8,827 nucleotides of DNA from Litorisediminicola beolgyonensis (GCF_042679605.1 NZ_JBHTMU010000069.1:1-8827), one strand, 5' to 3'. Shown: positions 1 through 6,412, counted from the stretch's first letter. The notes: generated by a model from the sequence alone, not told the origin. Program-made: numbers and translations.

Positions 1-634
1 CGGGCCGCGCGCAGACAAGCGTCGCGACCGCTCCGGCCCCGCCGCCCACGAAGGCATTCGCAAGCGCGGCCTCCGCATCGCCGTCGAGCCGCAGCCGGTC
101 GGCCCAGACGAGCCGCCCCTCGCGCCGGATGTCGATCCGGTCCGACAGCCGCAGGCTCCGGACACGCTCGCCCATCGCCGCGCGCCCGAAGACCAGCGTC
201 TCGACGCCAAGGAAGCGCGCATCCCGCGCCATCTCGACCTGCAAGCTCCGCTCCAGCGCCGCACCGTCGAAAAGGATGGTCTCCTGCGGCAGCCAGAGCG
301 CCTCGGCCCCCGGCTCCAGCGTCACGGTCGCGGCAACGCGGCCTACGGGTCCGGGACGCGCCTTGTAGACCCGCTCCGCCGCCTGGCTCGAAAGCCTGAG
401 CGACGCGGCCTCGCGGCAGGTCACATCGAGCGAGAACCGGTCGCCGCCGGTGATCCCGCCCGCGGTGTTCAGCCAGACCGCGTCCAGCCGATCCGCGCCG
501 TGGCGATAAGGAAAGAGAAACTTGGAGGACCCCGCCATCGACAGCCCGTCGATCACGCTGGCCGCGCCGCGGCGGCGGGCACTGAGCATCAGATCGCCCC
601 GCGCGCGTTGCGCGGCGGGCGGTTCGGCACTCAT
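1..634 (-). CDS. ureD: Urease accessory protein UreD (5' part, cut by window edge)
   Basis: UreD (UreH) is a cytoplasmic nickel chaperone; with UreF and UreG it delivers nickel to the urease active site. Reading the minus strand from 634 gives an open frame of 211 codons to the left edge, so the C-terminal part (full proteins are about 270 residues) is missing. Family hallmarks seen: GSSKFLFPYRHG near residue 40, WLNTAGGITGGDRFSLDV near residues 55-72, LSSQAAERVYKA, and LPQETILFDGA near residue 120, which is the classic UreD core. The ATG at 632-634 is the only ATG, GTG or TTG between the upstream in-frame stop (686-688) and the conserved region, so it is the likely start, although no good Shine-Dalgarno precedes it. 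UreD is usually the first gene of a ureDABCEFG-type operon, so the urease structural genes probably lie left of the window. Family call is firm. Confidence 0.93.
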   Translation of the reverse strand, partial: MSAEPPAAQRARGDLMLSARRRGAASVIDGLSMAGSSKFLFPYRHGADRLDAVWLNTAGGITGGDRFSLDVTCREAASLRLSSQAAERVYKARPGPVGRVAATVTLEPGAEALWLPQETILFDGAALERSLQVEMARDARFLGVETLVFGRAAMGERVRSLRLSDRIDIRREGRLVWADRLRLDGDAEAALANAFVGGGAGAVATLVCARP

Positions 635-804
635 GAGCGCGTCGTAGGCGATGGCAGTCCGTCCCCTCAGTCCGACCGCCGGGCATCACCGGGCCCGAAT
701 AGACCCGACCCGAAGCGGCGTTTGTCCAGACCGAAGGCACCCCCGTCCCGCCCGTCCGGACAGCGCGAGTTGGCACATAAGCCGCCGGGCAAGGCAACCC
801 GGAA
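635..804. other. Intergenic region between trmO end and ureD start
   Basis: These 170 bases hold no convincing gene. They must carry the 3' end of trmO and, if trmO and ureD are not co-transcribed, the urease operon promoter on the minus strand. A short inverted repeat (CCGGG at 785-789 with CCCGG at 798-802, 8-base loop) sits just after the trmO stop but is not followed by a T run on the minus strand, so it is at best a weak terminator. I found no convincing -35/-10 pair for ureD. Confidence 0.5.
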
Positions 805-1290
805 TCAGCAGCGATCCGCGGCTTTCGGAGGCGCTTGCACGGAAAATGCGCAGCGATCCGGCTTGATGTCGACAAGCGGGGTTCCGTTCAGGCAATCGAG
901 CCCGCGCACCACCAGCGTGTCGCCCTCGCGCCGCACCAGCCTGACCCGCGCCAGGCCGATCGGGTTCGGCCGGACCGGCGAGCGCAGCGAGAAGGTGCCG
1001 CGCAGCCCGCCGTCGCTCTTGGGGCTCTGCAGCACGAGATCGCGCCGCGACCGGTCGAGCCAGTAGAGCACGTCGAGCGTCTCGAACGCCTCGATCCCGT
1101 CAAGCGCCCGCCCCCAGGGCGCGAAGATCTCCAGCCGGCATTCGGGACCGTCGAGCCGCCCCTGCCGCGGGCAGTCCTTGCGCTCGGCAAAGGGCGTCAC
1201 GCAGCGCCCGATGAAGCGCAGCCGCGCATCGTCGGGCGGCGGCGCCTCGACCGCGATCTCGCCGGGGCGGATATCGTCGCTCTCGCTCAT
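805..1290 (-). CDS. trmO: TrmO, tRNA (t6A37)-N6-methyltransferase
   Basis: 161 residues. TrmO (formerly YaeB/TsaA, UPF0066) methylates N6-threonylcarbamoyladenosine at position 37 of certain tRNAs using S-adenosylmethionine, giving m6t6A. It is an unusual beta-barrel methyltransferase. Seen in the sequence: LRFIGRCVTPFAERKDCPRQ (residues 24-43), the EAFETLDVLYWLDRS segment (67-81), the signature LRSPVRPNPIGLARVRLV (102-119) and the LNGTPLVDIKPD motif (134-145). All family blocks are present. At 161 residues it is shorter than the E. coli protein (about 235), lacking the C-terminal extra domain; single-domain versions are common. The ATG at 1288-1290 leaves an N-terminal tail of about 20 acidic or Pro-rich residues before the barrel; no strong ribosome site precedes it, so the exact start is less certain. 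It is divergent from the HTH regulator at 1396, sharing a 105-base gap. Confidence 0.93.
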   Translation of the reverse strand: MSESDDIRPGEIAVEAPPPDDARLRFIGRCVTPFAERKDCPRQGRLDGPECRLEIFAPWGRALDGIEAFETLDVLYWLDRSRRDLVLQSPKSDGGLRGTFSLRSPVRPNPIGLARVRLVRREGDTLVVRGLDCLNGTPLVDIKPDRCAFSVQAPPKAADRC

Positions 1291-1332
1291 GCTGCCACGC
1301 TACGGTGCGCCCGGACGAGAGGGAAGCCCCGC

Positions 1333-1361
1333 TTGCCCTCGGCACGTCACGCCGCGATACT
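1333..1361 (+). promoter_or_regulatory. Candidate sigma-70 promoter for the molybdate-type regulator
   Basis: TTGCCC (1333-1338) and GATACT (1356-1361) are separated by exactly 17 bases on the plus strand. Each matches the consensus at 4 of 6 positions. Initiation would fall near 1368, leaving a leader of about 28 bases before the ATG at 1396, with GGAG at 1387-1390 as ribosome site. This is a pattern match in a GC-rich genome, so it is only a candidate. Confidence 0.4.
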
Positions 1362-1386
1362 CGCGCGCGGCCCTGCCCAAGCCTTC

Positions 1387-1390
1387 GGAG
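1387..1390 (+). promoter_or_regulatory. Ribosome binding site fixing the start at 1396
   Basis: GGAG lies 5 bases before ATG 1396. The frame is open far upstream (to about 835), but the upstream part is antisense to trmO and shows no family similarity. This site and the HTH beginning directly after the ATG fix the start. Confidence 0.7.
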
Positions 1391-1395
1391 ACCCG

Positions 1396-2265
1396 ATGCC
1401 CGATTTCCTGACCGTGCGCGAGCTGGCCGATCTCTTGCGGGTCAAGGAACGCAAGATCTACGACCTCGCCGCCAAGGGAGCTGTGCCCTGTTCCAAGGTC
1501 ACCGGCAAGCTCCTCTTCCCCGAAGACGAGATCCGCGCCTGGATCGCCGCCGGGGCCGCAAGCGCGCCCGCCCCCTTTGAGACCGCCACTGACCGGCCCG
1601 CGGTGCTTCTGGGCAGCCACGACCCGCTCCTCGACTGGGCGGTCCGGCAGTCGCAATGCGGTCTGGCGAGCTTTCTCGGCGGCTCCGGCGACGGGCTCGA
1701 CCGCTTCGCCCGGGGCGAGGGCGTGATCGCGGGCCTGCACCTGCGCGACGAGACCGGGGACGGTTGGAACATCGCCTCCGTGGCGCGCATCGCGCCCCCG
1801 GGCGCGGTGCTCCTCAGGGGATTTACCCGCGCCCGCGGCCTGCTCCTGCGGCCCGACAGCACGATCACCGGCCTTGCGGGTCTCGACGGCGCCCGCGTCG
1901 TGCCGCGGCAGGAGGGATCGGGCACCGCGACGCTTCTCGACGCGCTCCTTGCCGAGGCGGGCGTCGCGCCGTCCCGCATCGACTGGCAGGACACCGCCTT
2001 CAACGAGGCCGATGCCGCGCTTGCGGTCCAGCAGGGCAGCGCCGATGCCACGCTCGGGCTTGCAAGCCTCGCCGAGACGCATGGGCTGCGCTTCCTGCCG
2101 CTCCTCGAGGAACGTTTCGATCTCCTGGTCTGCCGCCGGGCCTATTTCGACCCAGGCCTCCAGACCCTCTTCGGCTTCCTGCGCTCCGAGAGCTTCGCCG
2201 CCCAGGCGGCGCGCCAGCCCGGCTATGCCATCGCGGGCTTGGGCGAGGTTCTCTGGAACGCCTGA
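1396..2265 (+). CDS. One-component regulator: excisionase-type HTH fused to molybdate-type binding domain
   Basis: 289 residues, cytoplasmic. Residues 1-52 are a MerR/excisionase-like DNA-binding domain (MPDFLTVRELADLLRVKERK, then IYDLAAKGAVPCSKVTGKLLFP, ending DEIRAWI). Residues about 69-275 match the periplasmic-binding-protein-like domain of the COG1910 type: VLLGSHDPLLDWAV (70-83), the GLASFLGGSGDGLDRFARGEG stretch (89-109), IAGLHLRDE (111-119), the RARGLLLRPDSTITGL block (145-160), VVPRQEGSGTATLLDALL (168-185) and a C-terminal FIPL-E-like element FLPLLEERFDLLV (233-245). Proteins of this architecture lack a signal peptide and are thought to sense molybdate, tungstate or a similar small ligand inside the cell and switch transcription. 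No molybdate transporter or molybdoenzyme gene is visible nearby, so ligand and targets are unknown; the adjacent divergent trmO may simply share the promoter region. The stop lies 6 bases from the end of the convergent subtilase gene. Architecture is firm, ligand is inference. Confidence 0.88.
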   Translation: MPDFLTVRELADLLRVKERKIYDLAAKGAVPCSKVTGKLLFPEDEIRAWIAAGAASAPAPFETATDRPAVLLGSHDPLLDWAVRQSQCGLASFLGGSGDGLDRFARGEGVIAGLHLRDETGDGWNIASVARIAPPGAVLLRGFTRARGLLLRPDSTITGLAGLDGARVVPRQEGSGTATLLDALLAEAGVAPSRIDWQDTAFNEADAALAVQQGSADATLGLASLAETHGLRFLPLLEERFDLLVCRRAYFDPGLQTLFGFLRSESFAAQAARQPGYAIAGLGEVLWNA

Positions 2266-2271
2266 GCGGCC

Positions 2272-3666
2272 TCAGACATCGAGACCGGGAAAGCTCACCT
2301 GCCCCGCCCAGGCCGGGCATTGGAACGTCCCGGTCGCGGTCTCGACCATCACGGTTTTCGACAAGAGCCAGTTCTTGGCGCCGAGCCCGTCGGTCCCGGG
2401 CTGGATCTCGCCCAGCGAATAGCCGAGCGACACGAAGCCCGCGGTGATCGCCGAGGCCGCCGAGGTCCCGCCGAAGCGGCAGAAATACGACCCGAATTCG
2501 CGGAGGCCGTCCTCGGGCTCGGTGCTTTCGAACGGGCTGTAGGAATAGCCGTGCCGCCCGGGGACATCGGTCGAGATCACCTCGAAATGCGAGAAATTGC
2601 CGTTGTTGTTGCGCTGGGGCGCGGCGCGGTCGTGGTAATCGGCCGCCTGCATGTCGAGCCGCACCGACACCCGGTCATAGGTCTCGACATCGTTCGACGG
2701 CGCCATCACCGTCGCGCCCACGGTCTCGGAATAGCCCGCGACGACGCCCTTGGCATTGGCCGCGCCGACCGCGATCACGCCGTTATGGTCGCAGGCGAGG
2801 TTGGCGGGATAGATGCCGCCCGATTCCTGGAAATTCCCTGCCGCGCAGACGATCGGCCGCTTCATCGAGATCGCCACGATGAGCTGCGCGAGCTCACCCC
2901 AGAGCATCTGCTCGCGGGTCGTCGGATAGGCGGGCATCAGAGCCTCGAGCACGCCTTCCTCGTGATCGATGGGCGGGACGGTGCGGAACGGATCGGGGAT
3001 CGAGCGCGGCAAGAGGATCACCTGCGCGTCGATCATCTCGGCATATAGAAAGGCCAGGATCAGCGCCTCGGGATCGGTGTCGAAATTGGTCGAGATCGGC
3101 ACCATCCGGCAGAACGGATCGACGCCGGTATAGGGCAGCGGCATCTTCGCCTCGCTGGCCCCCGCCCCGATGTAATCGGCCGGGATCTCCGCAATGGCGG
3201 GCCGCGCGCCCACCAGCCCCGCAATCGCCGTGCCGTGGTTCGAGAACTCCTGCGACACGCACGGCGCCACCCCGTTCACATGCGGCTCCGAGGTATGCGA
3301 CAGCCGGTCCACGAGCTCGTTCAGGAGCGTCCGCGTCGCGGGCAGCGCATCGGCCACGTCGGTCGCGAGGTTTGGCACGTTCGGGGCGAAGCTCTCGCCG
3401 TCCTTGTAATAGGGAAACGCGCCCAGCCGGTTCGAGAAGAAGTCGATCGCCAGCGAGGTGTCGATGGCATCCTTCAGGCAGGGGTGCCGCACCGCCACCG
3501 ATGTGTCGATCACCGCGACCCGCGTCGGGGTCTTGCCCGCCTCCTTCCGCGCGCCGCCCCGGAAGGCGTCGAGCACGCCGATCGCTTCGAGATGCCAGAG
3601 GGCGGGGTAGTTGGCGTAGACCTCGCGGCCCGTGCCGTCCGTCGTCGTCGTGGTCGTGGTCGTCAT
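2272..3666 (-). CDS. Subtilisin-like serine peptidase (S8), apparently cytoplasmic
   Basis: 464 residues; last gene of the regulator-PAP2-subtilase unit. The full subtilase catalytic set is present: Asp54 in RVAVIDTSVAVRHP, His144 in NHGTAIAGLVGA, oxyanion Asn278 in IVCAAGNFQESGG and nucleophile Ser402 in RFGGTSAASAITAGFVSLG. An active endopeptidase is therefore expected. No signal peptide, membrane segment or obvious inhibitory propeptide precedes Asp54, unlike secreted subtilisins; the N-terminus is MTTTTTTTTDGTG. Distances between catalytic residues are larger than in subtilisin (D-H 90, H-N 134, N-S 124 versus about 32, 91 and 66), meaning insertions in surface loops. Seven cysteines are spread along the chain, in line with an intracellular protein. 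The ATG at 3664-3666 was chosen because it starts 4 bases after the PAP2 stop and has GGAT 8 bases upstream and AAGGA 14 bases upstream; an in-frame ATG at 3696 would overlap the PAP2 gene. Substrate unknown; the adjacent PAP2 protein or regulator are possible targets. Confidence 0.92.
   Translation of the reverse strand: MTTTTTTTTDGTGREVYANYPALWHLEAIGVLDAFRGGARKEAGKTPTRVAVIDTSVAVRHPCLKDAIDTSLAIDFFSNRLGAFPYYKDGESFAPNVPNLATDVADALPATRTLLNELVDRLSHTSEPHVNGVAPCVSQEFSNHGTAIAGLVGARPAIAEIPADYIGAGASEAKMPLPYTGVDPFCRMVPISTNFDTDPEALILAFLYAEMIDAQVILLPRSIPDPFRTVPPIDHEEGVLEALMPAYPTTREQMLWGELAQLIVAISMKRPIVCAAGNFQESGGIYPANLACDHNGVIAVGAANAKGVVAGYSETVGATVMAPSNDVETYDRVSVRLDMQAADYHDRAAPQRNNNGNFSHFEVISTDVPGRHGYSYSPFESTEPEDGLREFGSYFCRFGGTSAASAITAGFVSLGYSLGEIQPGTDGLGAKNWLLSKTVMVETATGTFQCPAWAGQVSFPGLDV
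3640..3663 (-). repeat. Thr8 codon run directly after the subtilase start
   Basis: Eight consecutive threonine codons (ACG and ACC mixed) follow the initiator ATG. Length changes in whole codons would keep frame. On the plus strand the tract reads as GTC/GTG triplets. Confidence 0.9.
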
Positions 3667-3670
3667 GGTG

Positions 3671-4588
3671 TCAGATCCATTCCTTCTGGGCCGCAAGCAT
3701 CTGGTCGCGCAGCACGACCTCGAGGACCGGCATCACCATCCGCGCCAGGTCGTGACCGGCCTTGGTGTCCGCGGCGTAATGCACCCCGGCCCATTCGCGG
3801 TTCTCCGCCACCCGGCGCGCCCGCAGGAACAGCTCCGAGCTGGCCGGATGCTCGGGGATCACCCGGCTCAGGACGAAGGCGACCGCGAAGGACTGGAACG
3901 AATGGTTCGACGGGTAGGAGGCATGCGGCGGGTTCGGCAGGAACGGACGCAGCCGCGGCTCGACATAGTTCGGACGCGGCGCGTTGAACCGGTCCTTGTA
4001 GCGCAGCCCGATCTCGTCGCAGATCAGGAGCGTCAGCAGGACGAGGCTCGTCGTCGCATCGTAGCCGCCCAGCTCCTCGATCCCGAGCGGGCGCAGATAG
4101 GCCGAGAGCTCCAGCGTGCTCTCGAGCAGGATCTCCTCCTTGCGGATCGCCTCCTCGGCCGAGTTCAGGCGGATCTGCTTGCGCAGGAGCTCCAGCGCCT
4201 CGCGGCGAAGCTGCTCGGGCGCGGGCGGCGGCGGCAGCGGCAGGAAGGCCCACTGGTCGAAGAGATCGTAGAGCGCCTTGCGCTCGTTGAAGGGCTCGAG
4301 CGCCAGCTCCGGCCCCGCCGCGGCCTCGAAGGCACCGCGGTTCCGGTTGCGATTGCGGTTGCGGTTCCTGTTGCGGTTCCGATTGCGGTTGCGGTTGCGA
4401 TTGAGCCCGGACCGCGCCGACCGGTTCAGTGCCAAGAGCGAGTTCAGGGCGCCACCGCCCGAGCCCGCGCCACCGTCGAAGGCCGGAAACCCGGCTTCGG
4501 TCAGAGAGGTATCCGCGCCTTCGAGGATCAGCCCCCGGGTCGTCACGACGAACCGTGTCGTGTTCAGCAAACTTAACGGGTCTTCCAT
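3671..4588 (-). CDS. PAP2 / vanadium haloperoxidase-type protein with Asn-Arg repeat
   Basis: 305 residues; middle gene of the unit. The three motifs of the PAP2 acid phosphatase/vanadium haloperoxidase superfamily are intact: K-x6-RP as Lys198-...-Arg205-Pro206 (YKDRFNAPRP), P-S-x-H as PSNH with His229 (ASYPSNHSFQS), and R-x5-H-x3-D as Arg264, His270, Asp274 (ENREWAGVHYAAD). These bind phosphate or vanadate. The usual Gly of PSGH is Asn228. There are no clear multi-pass membrane helices, so it resembles the soluble haloperoxidase/class A phosphatase branch rather than the lipid phosphatases; phosphatase or haloperoxidase activity cannot be told from sequence. Residues 63-84 are eleven Asn-Arg pairs, preceded by a Gly/Ala/Ser-rich linker (38-62) and followed by an Ala/Glu/Pro-rich stretch. 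The start at 4586-4588 is supported by a strong GGGAGG ribosome site directly after the regulator stop; an upstream in-frame ATG at 4633 would overlap the regulator. No signal peptide is seen. Confidence 0.87.
   Translation of the reverse strand: MEDPLSLLNTTRFVVTTRGLILEGADTSLTEAGFPAFDGGAGSGGGALNSLLALNRSARSGLNRNRNRNRNRNRNRNRNRNRNRGAFEAAAGPELALEPFNERKALYDLFDQWAFLPLPPPPAPEQLRREALELLRKQIRLNSAEEAIRKEEILLESTLELSAYLRPLGIEELGGYDATTSLVLLTLLICDEIGLRYKDRFNAPRPNYVEPRLRPFLPNPPHASYPSNHSFQSFAVAFVLSRVIPEHPASSELFLRARRVAENREWAGVHYAADTKAGHDLARMVMPVLEVVLRDQMLAAQKEWI
4337..4402 (-). repeat. (Asn-Arg)11 hexanucleotide repeat inside the PAP2-type gene
   Basis: Eleven tandem 6-base units, consensus AAC CGC on the minus strand, encode 22 residues of alternating Asn and Arg. 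Relative to consensus there are three AAT, two CGG and one AGG codon; every change is synonymous in this frame. The tract is strongly basic (11 Arg). It is not a CRISPR: units are 6 bases with no spacers. Confidence 0.95.
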
Positions 4589-4591
4589 GAT

Positions 4592-4598
4592 CCCTCCC
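4592..4598 (-). promoter_or_regulatory. Strong ribosome site coupling PAP2 translation to the regulator
   Basis: On the minus strand the regulator stop TAA (4599-4601) is followed at once by GGGAGGGATC and the ATG at 4588. The purine-rich site lies entirely in the 10-base gap, so ribosomes ending the regulator can restart on the PAP2 gene. It decides the 4588 start. Confidence 0.8.
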
Positions 4599-6320
4599 TT
4601 ACAAACCGGCCTTGGCGATGCCATCCAGCACATGGCGCCGCTCGTCCGGAAGCGGCAGGCGGAAGCGCTCTTTCTGCACCTCGCGGTCCGCGAAATCCGG
4701 ATCGATGGCCAATAGACGGGCCCGCGTGTCGGCCGCGGCCTCGGTGTTCCCCATATGGCCGAGCGCGGCCAGCGTGTAGCGCAGCGCCGCGTGGAAGCGC
4801 GGGCGCTTGACCAGGGCGCGCCGGCCCAGCTGCACCGCGCGGCCGTGATCGCCCTGAAGCGTCGCGATCATGCAGGCGGTGGTCTCGTAGGTGTAGCTGA
4901 TCGGGCTGTAATTCCCCAGAAGCACCGCCCGGTCCGAGGACGCCCGCGCCTTCTCCAGATCGCCGCAATACATCTGGTGCAGCGACAGGTGGTCCCAGAC
5001 GAAGGCCTGCATCGGGTTGAGCTGCACCGCGCGGTCGAAGATCTCGGCGGCGATGTCGTGGCGGTCGAGGACAAAGCCCATCACATGCCCCACGCAGGCC
5101 AGCGAGATCGAGTTGAACGGGTTGTCCTGCAACACGTCGCGGGCCAGCGCCTCGGTCTCGTCGCGCCGCGCCTCGTCCCAGCCGCCCAGGCACTCGCCCA
5201 GCGCGAAGGACGAAGCATAGGCCGTCAGGCTCGGGAAGAGCGCATTGCCGCTGTCCTGCTGCGCCCGCACCAGCGTCTGCCGCGCGGTCTCCATCTTGCT
5301 GGCGTCGAGATCGAACATGCCCGCGAGCAGCCGGTAGCCCAGAAGCGCGCCGTGATCGTTTCGGATCCCCTGCCTCCGGGTCGAGGGGTGCAGGATGATC
5401 TTCGCCAGGTGATCGACATTCTGCGCCACGAACTGGTTGGTCAGCGCGAACTCGTCCTCGTAGAAATCGCTCTGCCGCGTCTGCATCGACTGGCTGAGAA
5501 GCAGCGCGTTCGACCCCGGCTCGTAGACGAGGAAGGTGACCGAGGTGCTGTCGCCCACCACAAGGGTCCGGGTGCGGATCAGGTAGTCCGGCTCCGCCGC
5601 CGAGATATCCTCGGAGGGCGAGAAGCCGCCGCGCAGATCGACGATATCAACGGGCTGGTATTCCGACAGGGTCCGCGCGATCGATTCGGCGATGTAATCG
5701 CCGATATATTCTGCGCCCTTCTCGCTGCCATGCACGATCCCCGGCAGAAGACCGATGGCGATCATGTTGGTCGAGCTCGGCCGGACCGCGCGCACCGGCG
5801 CGGTCATGCGCGTCGCCTCGGGGCGTTCGGCCATGTCGTCGCGGAACGTCTCCCAGGCGGAGCGCTCCATCATCAGCCATTCCTCGAACTCCTCGTCGGC
5901 GATGTCGAGCCCTTCGAGAAGCTCGGCCTGGGGATCGAGATCGGCGGGCATCGGCTCGCCGTTCTTGAAGGCGCGCAGATCCACCCAGACCTTTTCGAGA
6001 TGCAGCGTGATCGAGTTGCGGTCCGACGAGAAGATCGGCTCGCCCAGGGGCTCCAGCGACCGCTTCAGATCGAAGATCGCCTGTCGGAGGCTCCCCGAGG
6101 CGCGTTCCTCGTCGCTCTCGCTCCAGAGCTTGTCGCGCAGCCAGATCCGCGTGCGCGTGCCGCGCGGCGAGAGGGCAAGAAGCGCCAGAAGCGCGCGGGA
6201 TTTCTTGTTCTTCGGGGTCCGGTCGGTTCCGTCCCTGTCGGTGAGGCTGAAGGCCCCCAACAGGTACAGGCGCGGCAGGACGCTTTCGCTGTCGCTTAAC
6301 AAATCCATGGCTGCGTCCAT
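4599..6320 (-). CDS. SARP/BTAD-type transcriptional regulator with sensor-like domain and TPRs
   Basis: 573 residues; first gene of the regulator-PAP2-subtilase unit. Residues about 15-115 are an OmpR-like winged helix of the SARP type: LPRLYLLGAFSLTDRDG, KNKKSRALLALLAL (37-50), the WLRDKLWSESDEERASGSLR segment (60-79) with QAIFDLKRSL (80-89), and a ITLHLEKVWVDLRAF wing (104-118). A short BTAD-like helical part follows (ELLEGLDIADEEFEEWLMME, 133-152). Residues about 185-315 (MIAIGLLPG, YIGDYIAESIARTLSEYQPV, DYLIRTRTLVVGDSTSVTFL) resemble the TolB-N/FlgO-like module found after winged helices in CadC- or cyclase-type regulators. Residues about 325-545 are TPR-like repeats (NPFNSISLACVGHVMGFVLD, QLNPMQAFVWDHLSLHQMYC, AVQLGRRALVKRPRFHAALR). 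There is no NB-ARC ATPase, no cyclase domain and no transmembrane segment. It probably activates its own operon in response to a ligand or protein partner. ATG 6320 is the longest start; ATG 6308 (Met5) is a possible alternative with GGA 7 bases upstream. Confidence 0.85.
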   Translation of the reverse strand: MDAAMDLLSDSESVLPRLYLLGAFSLTDRDGTDRTPKNKKSRALLALLALSPRGTRTRIWLRDKLWSESDEERASGSLRQAIFDLKRSLEPLGEPIFSSDRNSITLHLEKVWVDLRAFKNGEPMPADLDPQAELLEGLDIADEEFEEWLMMERSAWETFRDDMAERPEATRMTAPVRAVRPSSTNMIAIGLLPGIVHGSEKGAEYIGDYIAESIARTLSEYQPVDIVDLRGGFSPSEDISAAEPDYLIRTRTLVVGDSTSVTFLVYEPGSNALLLSQSMQTRQSDFYEDEFALTNQFVAQNVDHLAKIILHPSTRRQGIRNDHGALLGYRLLAGMFDLDASKMETARQTLVRAQQDSGNALFPSLTAYASSFALGECLGGWDEARRDETEALARDVLQDNPFNSISLACVGHVMGFVLDRHDIAAEIFDRAVQLNPMQAFVWDHLSLHQMYCGDLEKARASSDRAVLLGNYSPISYTYETTACMIATLQGDHGRAVQLGRRALVKRPRFHAALRYTLAALGHMGNTEAAADTRARLLAIDPDFADREVQKERFRLPLPDERRHVLDGIAKAGL

Positions 6321-6390
6321 TCCATCTGCAATCCGCCTTCGGTGCGTCCGACCGGCGGGGGTTCTATGTCTCTCGTCCCCACCAAGCTTA

Positions 6391-6412
6391 CGGAATCGCT
6401 AAGAGCGTTCCG
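6391..6412. repeat. Imperfect inverted repeat, candidate operator
   Basis: CGGAATCGCT (6391-6400), three bases, then AGCGTTCCG (6404-6412): the arms pair completely except for one unpaired T in the left arm. It overlaps the TTGACG candidate -35, where a regulator would be expected to bind. Function is inference. Confidence 0.45.

Noticed and set aside
785..802. Hairpin as rho-independent terminator of trmO
   Set aside because: Only five pairs with an 8-base loop and no T run downstream on the minus strand.
500..1066. Plus-strand open frame of 188 codons
   Set aside because: Overlaps ureD and trmO on the other strand and has an Arg/Pro/Ser-rich composition typical of non-coding frames.
835..1395. 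Upstream extension of the HTH regulator frame to an ATG at 835
   Set aside because: It is antisense to trmO, has no family similarity, and the HTH begins at ATG 1396 with its own ribosome site.
3667..3696. Alternative subtilase start at ATG 3696
   Set aside because: It would overlap the PAP2 gene; ATG 3666 follows the PAP2 stop with a suitable ribosome site.
4337..4402. CRISPR-like array or DNA-level iteron
   Set aside because: Units are 6 bases with no spacers, lie inside a coding frame and vary only at synonymous positions.
3632..4576. Plus-strand open frame of 314 codons opposite the PAP2-type gene
   Set aside because: Its repeat region reads as Val/Ala/Pro and is not a known domain; the synonymous pattern favours the minus-strand Asn-Arg frame.
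4755..6299. Long open frame of 514 codons on the plus strand
   Set aside because: Shadow of the SARP-type regulator in GC-rich DNA; the product is rich in Arg, His and Val with no recognisable domain, while the minus strand gives a clear domain protein.
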